A DNA stretch of 64,000 nucleotides from Palsa-504 sp963818225 (GTDB lineage Bacteria > Actinomycetota > Actinomycetes > Streptosporangiales > Streptosporangiaceae), in the NCBI GenBank assembly GCA_963818225.1, contig CAWFRO010000015.1, positions 124,001 to 188,000 on the forward strand. Direction: 5' to 3'. Both the position numbers and the translations under genes were made by a program. The notes under the pieces were generated by a model that did no database searches, was not told the origin of the DNA, and was given only the letters and a program-made list of their open reading frames with translations. Each line of letters starts with the position of its first letter. The stretch's first letter is position 1. Shown here piece by piece: positions 1 through 11,221 of this stretch.

Positions 1-1
1 G

Positions 2-547
2 GGCTACCGGCCGGCCGTGTGGCTGCTCGGCTCGAGCGGCTACAGCGCCCAGGTGGCGGGCCTGCTCGGCCTGCCGTTCGCCTTCGCCCACCATTTCAGC
101 GCGGTCAACACCCTCCCGGCCCTGGCCCTGTACCGCGAGCGCTTCCGCCCGTCGGAGGTACTGGAGCGCCCGTACGCAATGGTCGCGGCCGCGGTCGTCT
201 GCGCGGAGACCGACGAACGGGCCCGTTTCCTGGCCGGCTCCGGCGCCCTGTCGTTCCTGCGCCTGCGTCAGGGCCATCCCGGCGCGGTGCCCTCACCCGA
301 GGACGCGGCCGCCTACCCGTACTCCGAGGTCGAGCAGGCTTTCATCGCCGACCGGCAGGCCACCCAGATCATCGGCGCGCCGCAGGCCGTCTACGCCGGT
401 CTGGCCAGCCTGCTCGAGGCGACCGCCGCCGATGAGTTGATGCTCACCACCATGGTGTACGACCCGGCTGACCGGCTGCGCTCGTTCGAGCTCGTCGCTG
501 ACCTGGCTCGCGCAGGCCTGCAGCCCCTTGCTCAACCCGGCCCGTAA
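2..547 (+). CDS. LLM-class flavin-dependent oxidoreductase, C-terminal part (partial at left edge)
   Basis: The frame is open from base 2, so the start lies outside the window. The visible ~181 residues begin with a strand typical of the bacterial luciferase-like monooxygenase fold (VWLLGSSGYSAQVAGLLGLP), followed by PFAFAHHFSA and a long helical C-terminal half. This matches the YhbW-type single-domain family, which uses FMN or F420-like flavins to oxidise small molecules; the substrate cannot be told from sequence. The gene is followed by a 363-base gap and faces the oxidoreductase gene on the other strand. It ends in a normal TAA stop. Confidence 0.85.
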   Translation, partial: GYRPAVWLLGSSGYSAQVAGLLGLPFAFAHHFSAVNTLPALALYRERFRPSEVLERPYAMVAAAVVCAETDERARFLAGSGALSFLRLRQGHPGAVPSPEDAAAYPYSEVEQAFIADRQATQIIGAPQAVYAGLASLLEATAADELMLTTMVYDPADRLRSFELVADLARAGLQPLAQPGP

Positions 548-634
548 GCCGAAGGTCGTCAGTGACGTCATTGTGACCACGGCGGACACTTGACTCATTC
601 CCAGGAGCCTGCGGAAGCGCCCTCCGCCCGGGAT

Positions 635-695
635 GTTTTCATGATCACGGCCAGGAATGGCCAAATGCGGTCCAATACTGGCCATGATCATGACC
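635..695. repeat. Dispersed palindromic element, copy A
   Basis: Arms TCATGATCACGGCCAG (about 639-654) and CTGGCCATGATCATGA (678-693) are inverted with one mismatch. Between them lies the core GGCCAAATGCGGTCC (659-673). Copy B at 32593-32655 has the same arms, and on the opposite strand its core differs only by transitions. I infer a small family of intergenic palindromes, REP- or MITE-like, that here could also act as a terminator. Confidence 0.65.
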
Positions 696-700
696 GATGC

Positions 701-735
701 CCGTTATGTCTGAATGTTAAGTTGAGACATAACGG
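701..735. terminator. Perfect 11-bp stem hairpin between convergent genes
   Basis: CCGTTATGTCT (701-711) and AGACATAACGG (725-735) are perfect inverted repeats around a 13-base AT-rich loop. It stands directly beside palindromic copy A and downstream of both flanking genes. No U-tract follows, so a terminator is plausible but an operator or element end is also possible. Confidence 0.45.
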
Positions 736-910
736 TCATTACCGGTGTTGCATCCAGTAGCGGGCTGGCCGCGGGCGCATACTACGGTCGGCTGCCGACG
801 GCGCCGCCCCGACGGCGCCGGTTCCGCCTGCAGCGAGGACCCCGACCCAGCAGCAAGGCCCGGAACGTCGGCACTACGGGGCGCCTCAAGTTTCCGGCGA
901 CACCTGGTGG

Positions 911-2560
911 TCACGACGATGCGCTTGGCGTCTTTCGCTTCCGCCCCGGCCGGCGCCAGCGTTCGGCGTGGCGGTCGGCCAGGATCTGCCGGACCACGTT
1001 CCGGCCGGGTATGCCGGTCACCCCGCCGCCGCCGTGGGTGGCCGACCCGGCCTGGTACAGGCCGCGAACAGGAGTGCGCAGGTCGGCGTATCCGGCCGCG
1101 GGCCTGGCGTGGAACATCTGGCCCAGCGACAGCTCGCCATGGAAGATGTTCCCGCCGATCAGCCCGTACTCCTCCTGCATCTGGTGCGGCCCGATCACCT
1201 GCCGGTGCAGCACCGAGGCGGTGAACCCCGGCGCGACCGCCTCCACCCGCTGCAGCACCCGGTCCGCGTACGCCTCCAGCGACGCATCGTGCGGCGCGGC
1301 CGCGAACCAGGACGGTACCCACTGCGTGAACAGCGACATGACGTGCTGGCCGGCCGGCGCCAGCGAGTCGTCGAAGACGCTCGGGATGCAGATGTCGGCG
1401 AACGGCAGCTGGGCCGGGGCGCCCGCGACGGCATCCTGGAACGCGGTCTCGATGTCGTCGAGCGACTCGGCGAGCACGATCGTGCCGCCGTAAACGGACG
1501 GGTCGGGATCCGGATATCCCGTGAACACCGGCAGCCGGTCCAGGGCGAGGTTGATCTTCACGGTGCCGCTGCGGCTGCGCCAGCCGCGGATGTCAGCGAC
1601 GAAGTCGCCGGGCAGTTCGGCCTCATCCAGCAGCCGCAGGAACGAGATCTGCGGGTGCGCGGTGGTGACGACTACCGGCGCGTCGATCGATTCTCCGGTG
1701 GCCAGCGTCACGCCCGCGACCCGGCCGCCGCGGGTGCGGATCCGCGCCACCTCGGCGCCGGTCCTGACCTGCGCCCCGGACATCCGCGCCGCCCGGGCCA
1801 GCGCCCCGGTCAGCGCCCCCATCCCGCCGCGCGGGAACCCCCAGGCCCCGGCCTGGCCGCCGGCCTCGCCGATGTGGTGGTGCAGCATCACGTAGGCGGT
1901 ACCGGCTGACCGCGGGCCGGCCCACGTTCCGATCACGCCCGAGACCGACAGCAGGCCCCGCATCGCCGGGCTCTCGAAGTAGCCCTCGACCAGGTCCGCG
2001 ATGCTGCCGGTGAGCACCCTGGTCACGTCGACCGCCGCGCGTTCGTCCAGGCCGCGAAGACTGCCGAGCAGGCGTGCCTGCCGGAGCAGATCCGCCGGGC
2101 GCCTGGACCCGAGCCGGGGCGGGATCTGGTGCAGCAGCGGCCCGAGCACTCGCCCGACGCCGGCCAGGTACTCCTGGTAGGAGACGTAAGCCTCGGCGTC
2201 CCGGGCGGAGAACTTCGCGATCTCGGACCGCCGCTCGGCCGGGTCGTCCGGCAGCCGCAGGTAACGCCCGTCTTGGCGCGGCGCGAAGTAGGGGCCCTGC
2301 GGGTACACGTGGTAGCCGTGCTGTTCCAGGCGCAGGTCGCGCACCAGGTCCGGCGGCAGCAGGGAGACCACGTAGGACAGCGACGTCACCGTGTAGTCCG
2401 GGCCGAACGGATGCTCGCTGACCGCCGCGCCGCCGGGCAGGTCACGCCGCTCGCAGACCACCGTGGCCAGCCCGGCGCGGGCCAGGTAGGCGGCCGCAAT
2501 CAGCCCGTTGTGCCCGCCGCCGATCACCACCACGTCCGCACGTCCCGTCACCGCGATCAC
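911..2560 (-). CDS. FAD-dependent oxidoreductase, phytoene desaturase/PYROXD2-like
   Basis: A 549-residue protein with an N-terminal Rossmann FAD-binding motif (VVVIGGGHNGLIAAAYLARAG, about residues 10-30) followed by CERRDLPGGAA, the usual second dinucleotide-binding element of the CrtI/phytoene dehydrogenase superfamily. The C-terminus carries the FAD-contacting stretch GLYQAGSATHGGGGVTGIPG. Full length for the NAD(P)/FAD oxidoreductases related to PYROXD2, whose substrates are mostly unknown. No carotenoid genes are nearby, so a role in pigment synthesis is not supported. Upstream on the same strand is the ArsR-type regulator, 75 bases away. The last ~20 residues are Arg/Lys/Ser-rich and may be a variable tail. 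Confidence 0.88.
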   Translation of the reverse strand: MIAVTGRADVVVIGGGHNGLIAAAYLARAGLATVVCERRDLPGGAAVSEHPFGPDYTVTSLSYVVSLLPPDLVRDLRLEQHGYHVYPQGPYFAPRQDGRYLRLPDDPAERRSEIAKFSARDAEAYVSYQEYLAGVGRVLGPLLHQIPPRLGSRRPADLLRQARLLGSLRGLDERAAVDVTRVLTGSIADLVEGYFESPAMRGLLSVSGVIGTWAGPRSAGTAYVMLHHHIGEAGGQAGAWGFPRGGMGALTGALARAARMSGAQVRTGAEVARIRTRGGRVAGVTLATGESIDAPVVVTTAHPQISFLRLLDEAELPGDFVADIRGWRSRSGTVKINLALDRLPVFTGYPDPDPSVYGGTIVLAESLDDIETAFQDAVAGAPAQLPFADICIPSVFDDSLAPAGQHVMSLFTQWVPSWFAAAPHDASLEAYADRVLQRVEAVAPGFTASVLHRQVIGPHQMQEEYGLIGGNIFHGELSLGQMFHARPAAGYADLRTPVRGLYQAGSATHGGGGVTGIPGRNVVRQILADRHAERWRRPGRKRKTPSASS

Positions 2561-2635
2561 TTCCTTCCGCAGGCCCCCTTCCGCAGACGGTACGGGATCC
2601 GGGCCGTCGGCCCGTGCGCCAGGCCCCGTGCGGCG

Positions 2636-3635
2636 CTAGGCCTCCAGCAGCGCCAGGCCCACCTCCGAGGTCTGGTACAGCACGCTGCGCCCGCTGCGCC
2701 GGCGGTCCACCAGGCCGCTGCGGTGCAGCACGGCCAGGTGCTGGGAGACCGCGCTCGGCGTGACCCCCAGCTGCCGGGCCAGCGCGGTGGTGGTCGCGGG
2801 GGAGCGCAGCGCGGCCAGCAGCCGGGCCCGCGCCGCGCCCAGCAGCGCCTCCAGCGCCGGCGAACCCGGCCCGAGAAGGCCAGCCGCCGTCCTCCCACAC
2901 CGTGGCGGCCCCCCGGGCCGGGTACAGCAGGGTGGTCTGGCTGCTCGTCGCCTTGCTCACCGACACCTGCGGCCAGTTGAACACGCTCGGCATGAGCACC
3001 ACCCCGTCGGGTCCCAGCATGACCCGGAAGCGCGCCGGACCTTCGTCGGTATCGCTCAGCGTGAGCGTCCCCCCGGACCAGCGCAGGTCCGGGTGCAGGT
3101 CGCTGAATAGCGACCGGGCGCCGCCGTCGGCCAGCAGCCCGGACCGGTAGACGATGTCGGCCTCGCACACGGCCCGGATCCGCTCCCAGTGCGGCCCGAT
3201 GAGCCGCTCGTGGAACTCGCCGAGTTCGGCCGCTATCTCGGCCAGTGATTCGGCAGGCCGCTCGAAGAGCTCCGTCGCGCTGTCCGGCCACGGGTGATCA
3301 CCGAACACCCGGCGCAGGCTGGCCCGGACCGGCTCCGCGGGCGTCGCCCGCAGCCGGGCCAGCTCGGCGTCCAGCCCCGGCGCCCTGACCGTGGGCGCGG
3401 GGGAGAGGAACTCCGGATGAACCGGCAGGCCGTTCACGATGAGCGGCCACACCCGGGGCATCCGCAGCGGCCGCCCGGCCAGCTCGGCGCGGGCCCAGCG
3501 CACCCAGGGGCGGTTCACCGCGGGCGGGCCGGGATTAGCCAGCAGCGACATCGCTCTGGTCGTCTCGCTCAGCGGCGAGATCGCGAACCTGGTCGCGGCC
3601 AGGTCGGCCACGTCCAGCTCGAGCATCAGCAGCAT
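2636..3635 (-). pseudogene. ArsR/SmtB-type regulator with DUF5937-like N-terminal domain, single frameshift
   Basis: From the start at 3635 (GGGAG 11 bases upstream) the frame encodes a ~250-residue N-terminal domain (MLLMLELDVADLAATRFAIS...) of the DUF5937-like type. Near 2880-2890 the frame breaks. One frame over, the sequence continues as an intact winged helix (RLLAALRSPATTTALARQLG, then SAVSQHLAVLHRSGLVDRRR and LYQTSE), ending in TAG at 2636-2638. Removing one T in this tract restores a single ~332-residue protein. Either an assembly error or a very recent mutation is likely, because both halves look well preserved. It lies divergently to an MFS transporter with a palindrome between them, so it probably represses that gene. 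Confidence 0.75.
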
Positions 3636-3672
3636 GCTCACAGCATCTCCCGGACTTGCGCCGCCCACCAGG

Positions 3673-3691
3673 GTTTAGCAGAGGGCTAAAA
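3673..3691. promoter_or_regulatory. Inverted repeat between divergent ArsR and MFS genes
   Basis: TTTAGC (3674-3679) and GCTAAA (3685-3690) are a perfect 6-bp inverted repeat with a 5-base spacer in the 95-base divergent gap. Position and AT content suit the operator of the adjacent ArsR-family protein. Assignment is by position only. Confidence 0.45.
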
Positions 3692-3730
3692 CATGGCCCG
3701 CCGCGCACGGGTCCAGCCACGCTGGCCGGC

Positions 3731-5262
3731 ATGACGGACTCAGCGCCCCTGATGGACAGGGCGCCCCTGGAGGACTCAGCGCCCCTGACGGACTCAGCGC
3801 CCCTGACGGGCCCAGCGCCCCGGCCAGCCGCACGCCTGGGGCGGGATTACTGGCGACTGTGGTGGGCCAACGCGGTCAGTGCCACCGGTGACGGCGCCTT
3901 CGCCGCCGCGCTGCCGCTGCTGGCGGTCACCATCACGCGGGACCCGCGGCTGGTGTCGGTGGTGACCGCAGCGACCTACCTGCCCTGGCTGCTGCTCTCG
4001 CTGCCGGCCGGCGCCATCGTCGACCGCTGCGACCGCGCCGCGCTCATGAGATCGGCCCAGGCCGTCCAGGCCGTCGTGGTGGCGGTGCTCGCCGTCCTCA
4101 TCGTCGCCCGCCAGGCCGGCATCGGGGTGCTCGCCGTGGCCGGCTTCGGCCTGGGCAGCGCCGAGGTGATCTCCAGCAACGCCGCCCAGTCGGTGCTGCC
4201 CGCGCTGGTCCCGCCCGAGCTCCTGCCCAAGGCCAACGGCAGCCAGCAGGTCAGCCTGACCGTCGGCGAGTCGTTCCTCGGGCCGCCGGCCGGCAGCCTG
4301 CTGTTCGCCGCGGCGGCAGCGCTTCCGTTCGGGCTCGACGCCGTGTCGTTCGCCGGCTCGGCCGCGCTGCTGGCCGCGCTGCCCCAGCACAAGCCCCGGC
4401 ACAAAGCCGAGCACAAGACCGGGCACACAGCCGAGCACAAGACCGGCCGCGCAGCCGGGCACAAGGCCGGCCAGCCGGCCACACAGCCGGGCACGAAAGC
4501 GATCGGCCCGCCATCCGGGCGCAGATCGCCGAAGGGCTGCACTGGCTGGCCCGGCACCGCCTGCTCCGCGTGGTCGCCGTGCTGCTCGGCATCTTCAACT
4601 TCGCCAACCAGATGGGTCAGGCCGTCCTGGTCCTGCTGGCCACGCAGACGCTGCACGTCAGCTCCCGCGGCTACGGGCTGCTGCTGGCGGCCTCGGCCGT
4701 CGGCAGCGTGGCCGGGGGACTGGTCAACCCGGTACTGAGCCGCAGGCTCGGCCTGGTGCCCGCGCTGGTCCTCCCGGCGGTGATCGACGCCGCCGCGTTC
4801 GCCGGCCTCGGGCTCGCGCCGGACGCGGCCGTGGCGGCCGGGCTGCTGGCCGTCCAGGGCTTCTCCATCACCTTGTGGAACGTCGTGACGGTCAGTCTCC
4901 GCCAGCGCATCGTCCCCGGTCACCTGCTGGGCCGGGTCAACAGCGTCTACCGGATGCTCGGCTGGGGCCTGATGCCGGCCGGCGCGCTGGCCGGCGGGCT
5001 CGTCGCGCACGCCGCGGGCCTGCGCGCACCCTACCTGGTGGGCGGCCTGCTCTGTGCCCTGTCCGTCTGCGCCGCTCTGCCGCTCCTGCTGGCGGCGGGC
5101 CGGGGCATCGACGACCATGACCGTCAGTTACGCACGGTCACCTTCGCGCCCATAACTTTACCGAACGGGCCGTGGCGTACCCGCCCGCGCAGGTATGGAT
5201 GGCTGCCCACGGGGGTACAAGAACCGGTCAGGCCTATGTCCTACTATTCTTGTCGAAAATAA
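3731..5262 (+). pseudogene. MFS transporter interrupted by a frameshift in a tandem-repeat linker
   Basis: The ATG at 3731 opens a frame with a hexapeptide-like N-terminal repeat (SAPLMD/RAPLED/SAPLTD) and then the first transmembrane half (RDYWRLWWANAVSATGDGAF..., LPWLLLSLPAGAIVDRCDR), typical of drug-efflux MFS permeases of the DHA3/enterobactin-exporter type. The second half (QIAEGLHWLARHRLLRVVAV, then FNFANQMGQAVLVLLATQTL... to 5262) is in another frame. Both frames are open through a 24-base tandem repeat at 4406-4477 in the central cytoplasmic loop, so the slip lies in or next to it. Intact it would be about 510 residues. It is divergent from the ArsR-type regulator, suggesting regulator-controlled efflux. 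Confidence 0.75.
4406..4477 (+). repeat. Three 24-bp tandem repeats in the MFS gene
   Basis: Units start at 4406, 4430 and 4454 (GCCGAGCACAAGACCGG... and variants) and encode AEHKTGHT / AEHKTGRA / AGHKAGQP in the loop between the two MFS halves. This His/Lys-rich tract coincides with the frame change and is a likely slippage site. Confidence 0.8.
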
Positions 5263-5300
5263 CGAAACCGCGAGTACCCCCCATGGAGGCCCCCGTGGCC

Positions 5301-6401
5301 ATGCCCGACTTCCTGGTCATCGGCGCTCCCAAGGCCGGCACCACGGCCCTGCACGCCGCGCTGTCCGGACACCCCGGTCTGTATATGTCGGCCATCAAGG
5401 AGCCGAAGTTCTTCCTCACCGACGGGCCGCCGCCGGCCAAGGGCGGCGGGCCGGGGGACGCGCTGACCTACCGGGAGCACGTCTGGCGCCGCAGCGATTA
5501 TGAGGCCCTGTTCGCCCCGGCCCCGCCCGGGACGCTGACGGGCGAGTCGACGCCGCTGTACCTGTACGACCGGGCCGCGATGCGCCGGATCCGCGACACG
5601 CTCCCGGACGCCAGGCTCATCGTGATCGTGCGCGATCCGGTGGAACGCGCTCACTCCAACTGGACTCACCTGTGGTCGGCCGGCCTGGAGCCCGTCCCCG
5701 ACTTCGTCCGCGCCTGCGGCGAGGAGGAGCGCCGGATCGAGGCCGGCTGGGCCAGCTTCTGGCACTACCTGGGGCTCGGCCGCTACGGGGAGCAGCTGGA
5801 GTACCTGTTCACGCTCTTCCCGCGGGAGCAGGTCCTCGTACTGCGCTACCGCCGGCTGGTCGACGAGCCCGCGCAGACCCTGGACCAGATCTGCGCGTTC
5901 CTCGGCGTGCCGGCCGGTGTGCTGACCGAGATACCACGGCAGAACGTCACCGCCCACCCCGAGCCCACACTGGCGCACCGGGCTGTCTCGCTGGCCCAGC
6001 GCGCGGGCAGTGCGGTGGGCACCTGGGTTCCCGGCCTGACCGCGGCCACCCTGACCGCCCCGCTCGAGCGTTTCCTCCAGCGCCACAGCCGCGAGCGCCA
6101 GCCGCTGGGCTGGGAGCAGCGGCAGGAGCTCCTGCCGCGCTTCGAGCCGGACATCGAGCTCCTGGAGCGCGTCCTCGGCGAGGACTTCCGCGACTGGGTG
6201 CAGCCGCGGGAACGCTCCGGCGGAATGGTCGGCGCCCGGCCCGCCGGGCAGGGCCAGGCCCGCAACGGCCGCGCCCGCCCGTTACCAGCGGTCCGACCCC
6301 GGCGGTCCGCCCGGCGTTCAGCCGCAGCTCGTTCAGCCCAGCTCGTTCAGCCCAGCTCGGTGACCAGCGCGTGGGACCCGTCCTGCCTGGTCAGCTCGTA
6401 A
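5301..6401 (+). CDS. Sulfotransferase family protein
   Basis: The protein starts MPDFLVIGAPKAGTTAL. GAPKAGTT is the 5'-phosphosulfate-binding loop that grips PAPS, and IVIVRDPVERAHSNWTH is the 3'-phosphate-binding motif. This identifies the sulfotransferase_1/3 fold that transfers sulfate to a hydroxyl or amine acceptor; the acceptor is unknown. Start 5301 is preferred because GGAGG lies 11 bases upstream; an alternative ATG is at 5283. The length (~366 residues) is slightly long, since the last ~60 residues are Arg/Ala/Ser-rich and run 55 bases into the 3' end of the converging glycosidase gene. Confidence 0.85.
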   Translation: MPDFLVIGAPKAGTTALHAALSGHPGLYMSAIKEPKFFLTDGPPPAKGGGPGDALTYREHVWRRSDYEALFAPAPPGTLTGESTPLYLYDRAAMRRIRDTLPDARLIVIVRDPVERAHSNWTHLWSAGLEPVPDFVRACGEEERRIEAGWASFWHYLGLGRYGEQLEYLFTLFPREQVLVLRYRRLVDEPAQTLDQICAFLGVPAGVLTEIPRQNVTAHPEPTLAHRAVSLAQRAGSAVGTWVPGLTAATLTAPLERFLQRHSRERQPLGWEQRQELLPRFEPDIELLERVLGEDFRDWVQPRERSGGMVGARPAGQGQARNGRARPLPAVRPRRSARRSAAARSAQLVQPSSVTSAWDPSCLVSS

Positions 6402-7225
6402 TACAGGCGGTGCTGGCCGTCCGGCAGCGGAACGAGGTCCAGGTAGCGCAGGCCGCCGCCGAGATGCGGCGAGGAGGCCAGCGGGCCGTCGCTTACCGGG
6501 GTGAGCGCGGCCGGGTCCGTGCCGGTCGCCACCCCGGTCCGTTCCTCAAAATTCTCCGCCGCGGTCGCGCGCCCGTCGTAGTAGGCCGTCACCATCCCAT
6601 CGCCGAACGACACCGCCGTGACCCTCGTGCCCCGGGCGTCCCACCGGCCCGGCGTGCCGCTCAGCGCGGTGCCGTGCCAGGTCCAGGACACGCCGTCCTC
6701 GCTGGTCGCGTACTCGGTGGTCATCTGGTCGGTCTGGAGCGGGTCGGCCAGCGGGTGGCACGACGCCCACAGATGCCACCGGCCGTCGTGGTAGCGGATC
6801 ACCGGGTCCTTCACGCCGGTCTTGGCGTCGCCCGGCAGGATCACCTCCCGCTTCCGGATGTCGAACTCGGCGGGATGCGCGGCTTCGGTCATCTCCACCC
6901 GCCAGTGCTTGGTTCCGGATGTCGCGCAGCTCAGGTACAGCCGCCAGCGCCCGTCCGGCGTGCGGACCAGGGCGGGCCGTTCCAGGGACTCGGTGTCCAG
7001 TTCGTCCTTGCCGATGCTCAGCAGCGTCTCGAAGCTCACGCCGTCCGCGGACCTGGCCACCGTGATGGCGTAGCCGCGGCCCTGGCCGACGGGCCGCCGC
7101 AGCCGGTAGGCCAGGAAGATCTGCCCGTCGCCGGCGACCGCGCACGGCGCCCCGGCCCAGTAACCCGGCCCGGTTCCTGGCGGGCGGACCGCGACGGCGC
7201 CGTGCTCAGGCCGGGGCAGGAGCAT
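6347..7225 (-). CDS. Five-bladed beta-propeller glycosidase-like protein (GH43/GH32 clan)
   Basis: A 292-residue protein with repeated blades of the GH43-type propeller: FLAYRLRRP, ITVARSADGVSFE, ERPALVRTPDGRWRLYLS, KDPVIRYHDGRWHLWAS, TTEYATSEDGVSWT and DLVPLPDGQHRLYYEL. Such proteins hydrolyse or bind plant or cell-wall polysaccharides. No signal peptide is visible, so it may act on oligosaccharides inside the cell or be a non-catalytic relative. AAAGGA stands 7-8 bases before the start. The 3' end overlaps the sulfotransferase tail from the other strand. Substrate is not predictable. Confidence 0.75.
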   Translation of the reverse strand: MLLPRPEHGAVAVRPPGTGPGYWAGAPCAVAGDGQIFLAYRLRRPVGQGRGYAITVARSADGVSFETLLSIGKDELDTESLERPALVRTPDGRWRLYLSCATSGTKHWRVEMTEAAHPAEFDIRKREVILPGDAKTGVKDPVIRYHDGRWHLWASCHPLADPLQTDQMTTEYATSEDGVSWTWHGTALSGTPGRWDARGTRVTAVSFGDGMVTAYYDGRATAAENFEERTGVATGTDPAALTPVSDGPLASSPHLGGGLRYLDLVPLPDGQHRLYYELTRQDGSHALVTELG

Positions 7226-7453
7226 CAGAAGGTCCTTTCTCAGCTATTCACATCGAATTAATGGATATTACCTGCGGCAGGCAACCGCTGAGGCTTGACC
7301 GCATCGATGGGGACACTCCTGCCGTTATAGCAGCCCGATGAGCGCTGACCAATCAGTCTCCGGGCGAACGGCCCGCCCAGGCCGGCGGGGGCCGGTGCAA
7401 CACCCGCCGGTCCTGGGCCGGACACGTCGGCAGAACTTACCGCTTCCTCACCG

Positions 7454-9691
<2,238 letters not shown>

Positions 9692-9725
9692 GGCCATCCT
9701 TCCGGACTAAGCGGATCACTGGTGC

Positions 9726-10157
9726 TCAGGAACTGCGGGCGGAACAGTCGGGGCACAGGCCCCAGTAGGTGACCTCGGCCTCGTCGATCGAGAAGCCCTG
9801 GTCGTCGGCGGCGGTCAGGCACGGCGCCTCGCCGACCGCGCACTCGACGTCCGCGACGGCACCGCACGACCGGCACACCACGTGGTGATGGTTATCCCCG
9901 ACGCGTCCCTCGAACCGGGGCGGGCCGGCCGGCTCGATGCGGCGCAGCAGCCCAGCCGCGGTCAGCGCGTGCAGGGCCTCGTACACGGCCTGCAGGGAGA
10001 CGTGGCCGATGCGCTCGCGCACCCCGGATGCGATCGCCTCGACGCCCAGGTGGTCGCCCTCCCGGACCGCCTCAAGCAGCGCGACGCGGGCGGCTGTGAC
10101 CCGCAGCCCCGCACCGCGCAACTCCTCGGCGGCGGCCATAGCCCGGGATGCGCTCAC
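9726..10157 (-). CDS. furA: Ferric uptake regulator family protein FurA
   Basis: A ~143-residue Fur-family repressor. The winged helix (LRVTAARVALLEAVREGDHL, SLQAVYEALHALTAAGLLRR) is followed by the metal-binding dimerisation domain with HHHVVCRSCG and a C-terminal CPDC, giving the two CxxC pairs of a structural zinc site. Its place immediately upstream of katG identifies it as the oxidative-stress regulator of the FurA type, which autoregulates furA-katG. GTG 10157 is chosen because TAGG lies nine bases upstream; TTG 10166 and ATG 10139 are alternatives. Confidence 0.93.
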   Translation of the reverse strand: MSASRAMAAAEELRGAGLRVTAARVALLEAVREGDHLGVEAIASGVRERIGHVSLQAVYEALHALTAAGLLRRIEPAGPPRFEGRVGDNHHHVVCRSCGAVADVECAVGEAPCLTAADDQGFSIDEAEVTYWGLCPDCSARSS

Positions 10158-10166
10158 GCGGCCCAA

Positions 10167-10210
10167 CCTACCGCCATAAAGGCAAACGATTCAATACAAC
10201 GAATGAAACA
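10167..10210 (-). promoter_or_regulatory. furA-katG promoter region with AT-rich Fur-box-like repeat
   Basis: Directly upstream of furA is a markedly AT-rich stretch within otherwise very GC-rich DNA, containing ATTC-N8-GAAT (10189-10204). FurA autoregulates through an AT-rich operator at this location in other actinomycetes. The exact box is inferred. Confidence 0.4.
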
Positions 10211-10236
10211 GCTCTTTACGTCGTGCCCGGGCCCTA

Positions 10237-11221
10237 TCAGACGTCCCGGCGGAGCAGCACCGCGGCGGTCACCGCGACGAGGCCCGCGGCCAGGACGAGG
10301 AAGATGCCGGCCTCGATGCCCTGGAACGCCCAGTAGCGGTCGGCGGGCTGGTAGGTGAGGAACTCGCGGAAGTGACCCAGCGCCTGCGTGCACGACGGCG
10401 GCGGGGTAAAGGGACCGCGGGCGGGCGGATTGCAGGAGGCCGGCAGGTAACTGGCCGGGATGCCGTCGATGACGGCCTCGTTCGAGAAGTTCGAATTGAC
10501 CGGCTGGCCGTCCGGGCCGATGATGCCCGAGGCAAGCTGCCAGTAGGAGCCTGTCGGCGTGAAGCTACTGGTCGCCTTGTAGAACACGGTGACCGCGCTC
10601 ATGTAGTGCGGCCGCAGCCACAGTGCCACCACGGCGCGCACCGCGATGAATCCGGCCAGCGTGACGGCCATGGCGGGCAGGACCCGGCGCGTCACCGCGC
10701 CCGCGGCGATGCCGAGCGCCACCGCGAACAGCGAGTAGGCCACGGGCATCAGGCCCATGATGTCGAACCGCCCGGGGTTGAACGCGTCCAGCTGCTCGGC
10801 GTTGTCCGGTCCGGACCACCAGGTCACCAGGGCCGAGATGACGCCGCCCCAGACCGCCGCGGCCAGCAGCATCCAGCCGATCTTGACCGTGAGCCACCGC
10901 CTGCGGGTGACGCTCTGCATCCAGGCGAACTGCGCCGTTCCTGCTTCGGCTTCGGCGGCCACCAGCGGCGCACCCCAGAACAGCCCGACCAGGGCGGGCG
11001 CGCCCAGCGTCGAGATGACCAGGAAGCCCACCGCGTGGCTGCCGAGGAACAGGCCGCCCAGGTGCCTGCATCCCTGGCCCGCGGCGCACGCCGCCTGCGC
11101 CGCGGTGGTACTGGTGTGCCACCTGCGCGCCGGTGATCACGATGAGCACGGCGAACACGGCCAGCAGCGCGGCGCCGACGCAGTACTGGACGCGGTGCTG
11201 GCGCCAGACGAGCCAGGTCAT
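10237..11221 (-). pseudogene. ABC-2 type permease with single frameshift
   Basis: The start at 11221 (MTWLVWRQHRVQYCVGAALL) overlaps the stop of the ATPase gene by ATGA. After about 38 residues the frame breaks near 11100. The adjacent frame continues as CAAGQGCRHLGGLFLGSHA, then VGFLVISTLGAPALVGLFWG, and stays open to 10237, giving at least six membrane segments. The total of 985 bases is one more than a multiple of three, as expected for one inserted base. This is the membrane partner of the YtrA-regulated ABC exporter upstream, of the type often linked to antibiotic or cell-envelope stress. A sequencing error is as likely as real inactivation. Confidence 0.75.

Larger units (their letters stand above)
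548..910. other. Convergent intergenic region with two hairpins
   Basis: This 363-base gap between two convergent genes has no convincing gene. It contains TGACGTCA (562-569), a weak hairpin at 611-627, the dispersed palindromic element at 635-695 and a perfect 11-bp hairpin at 701-735. The remainder up to 910 is GC-rich with two direct copies of CGACGGCGCCG. The layout fits a bidirectional termination region. Confidence 0.6.
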
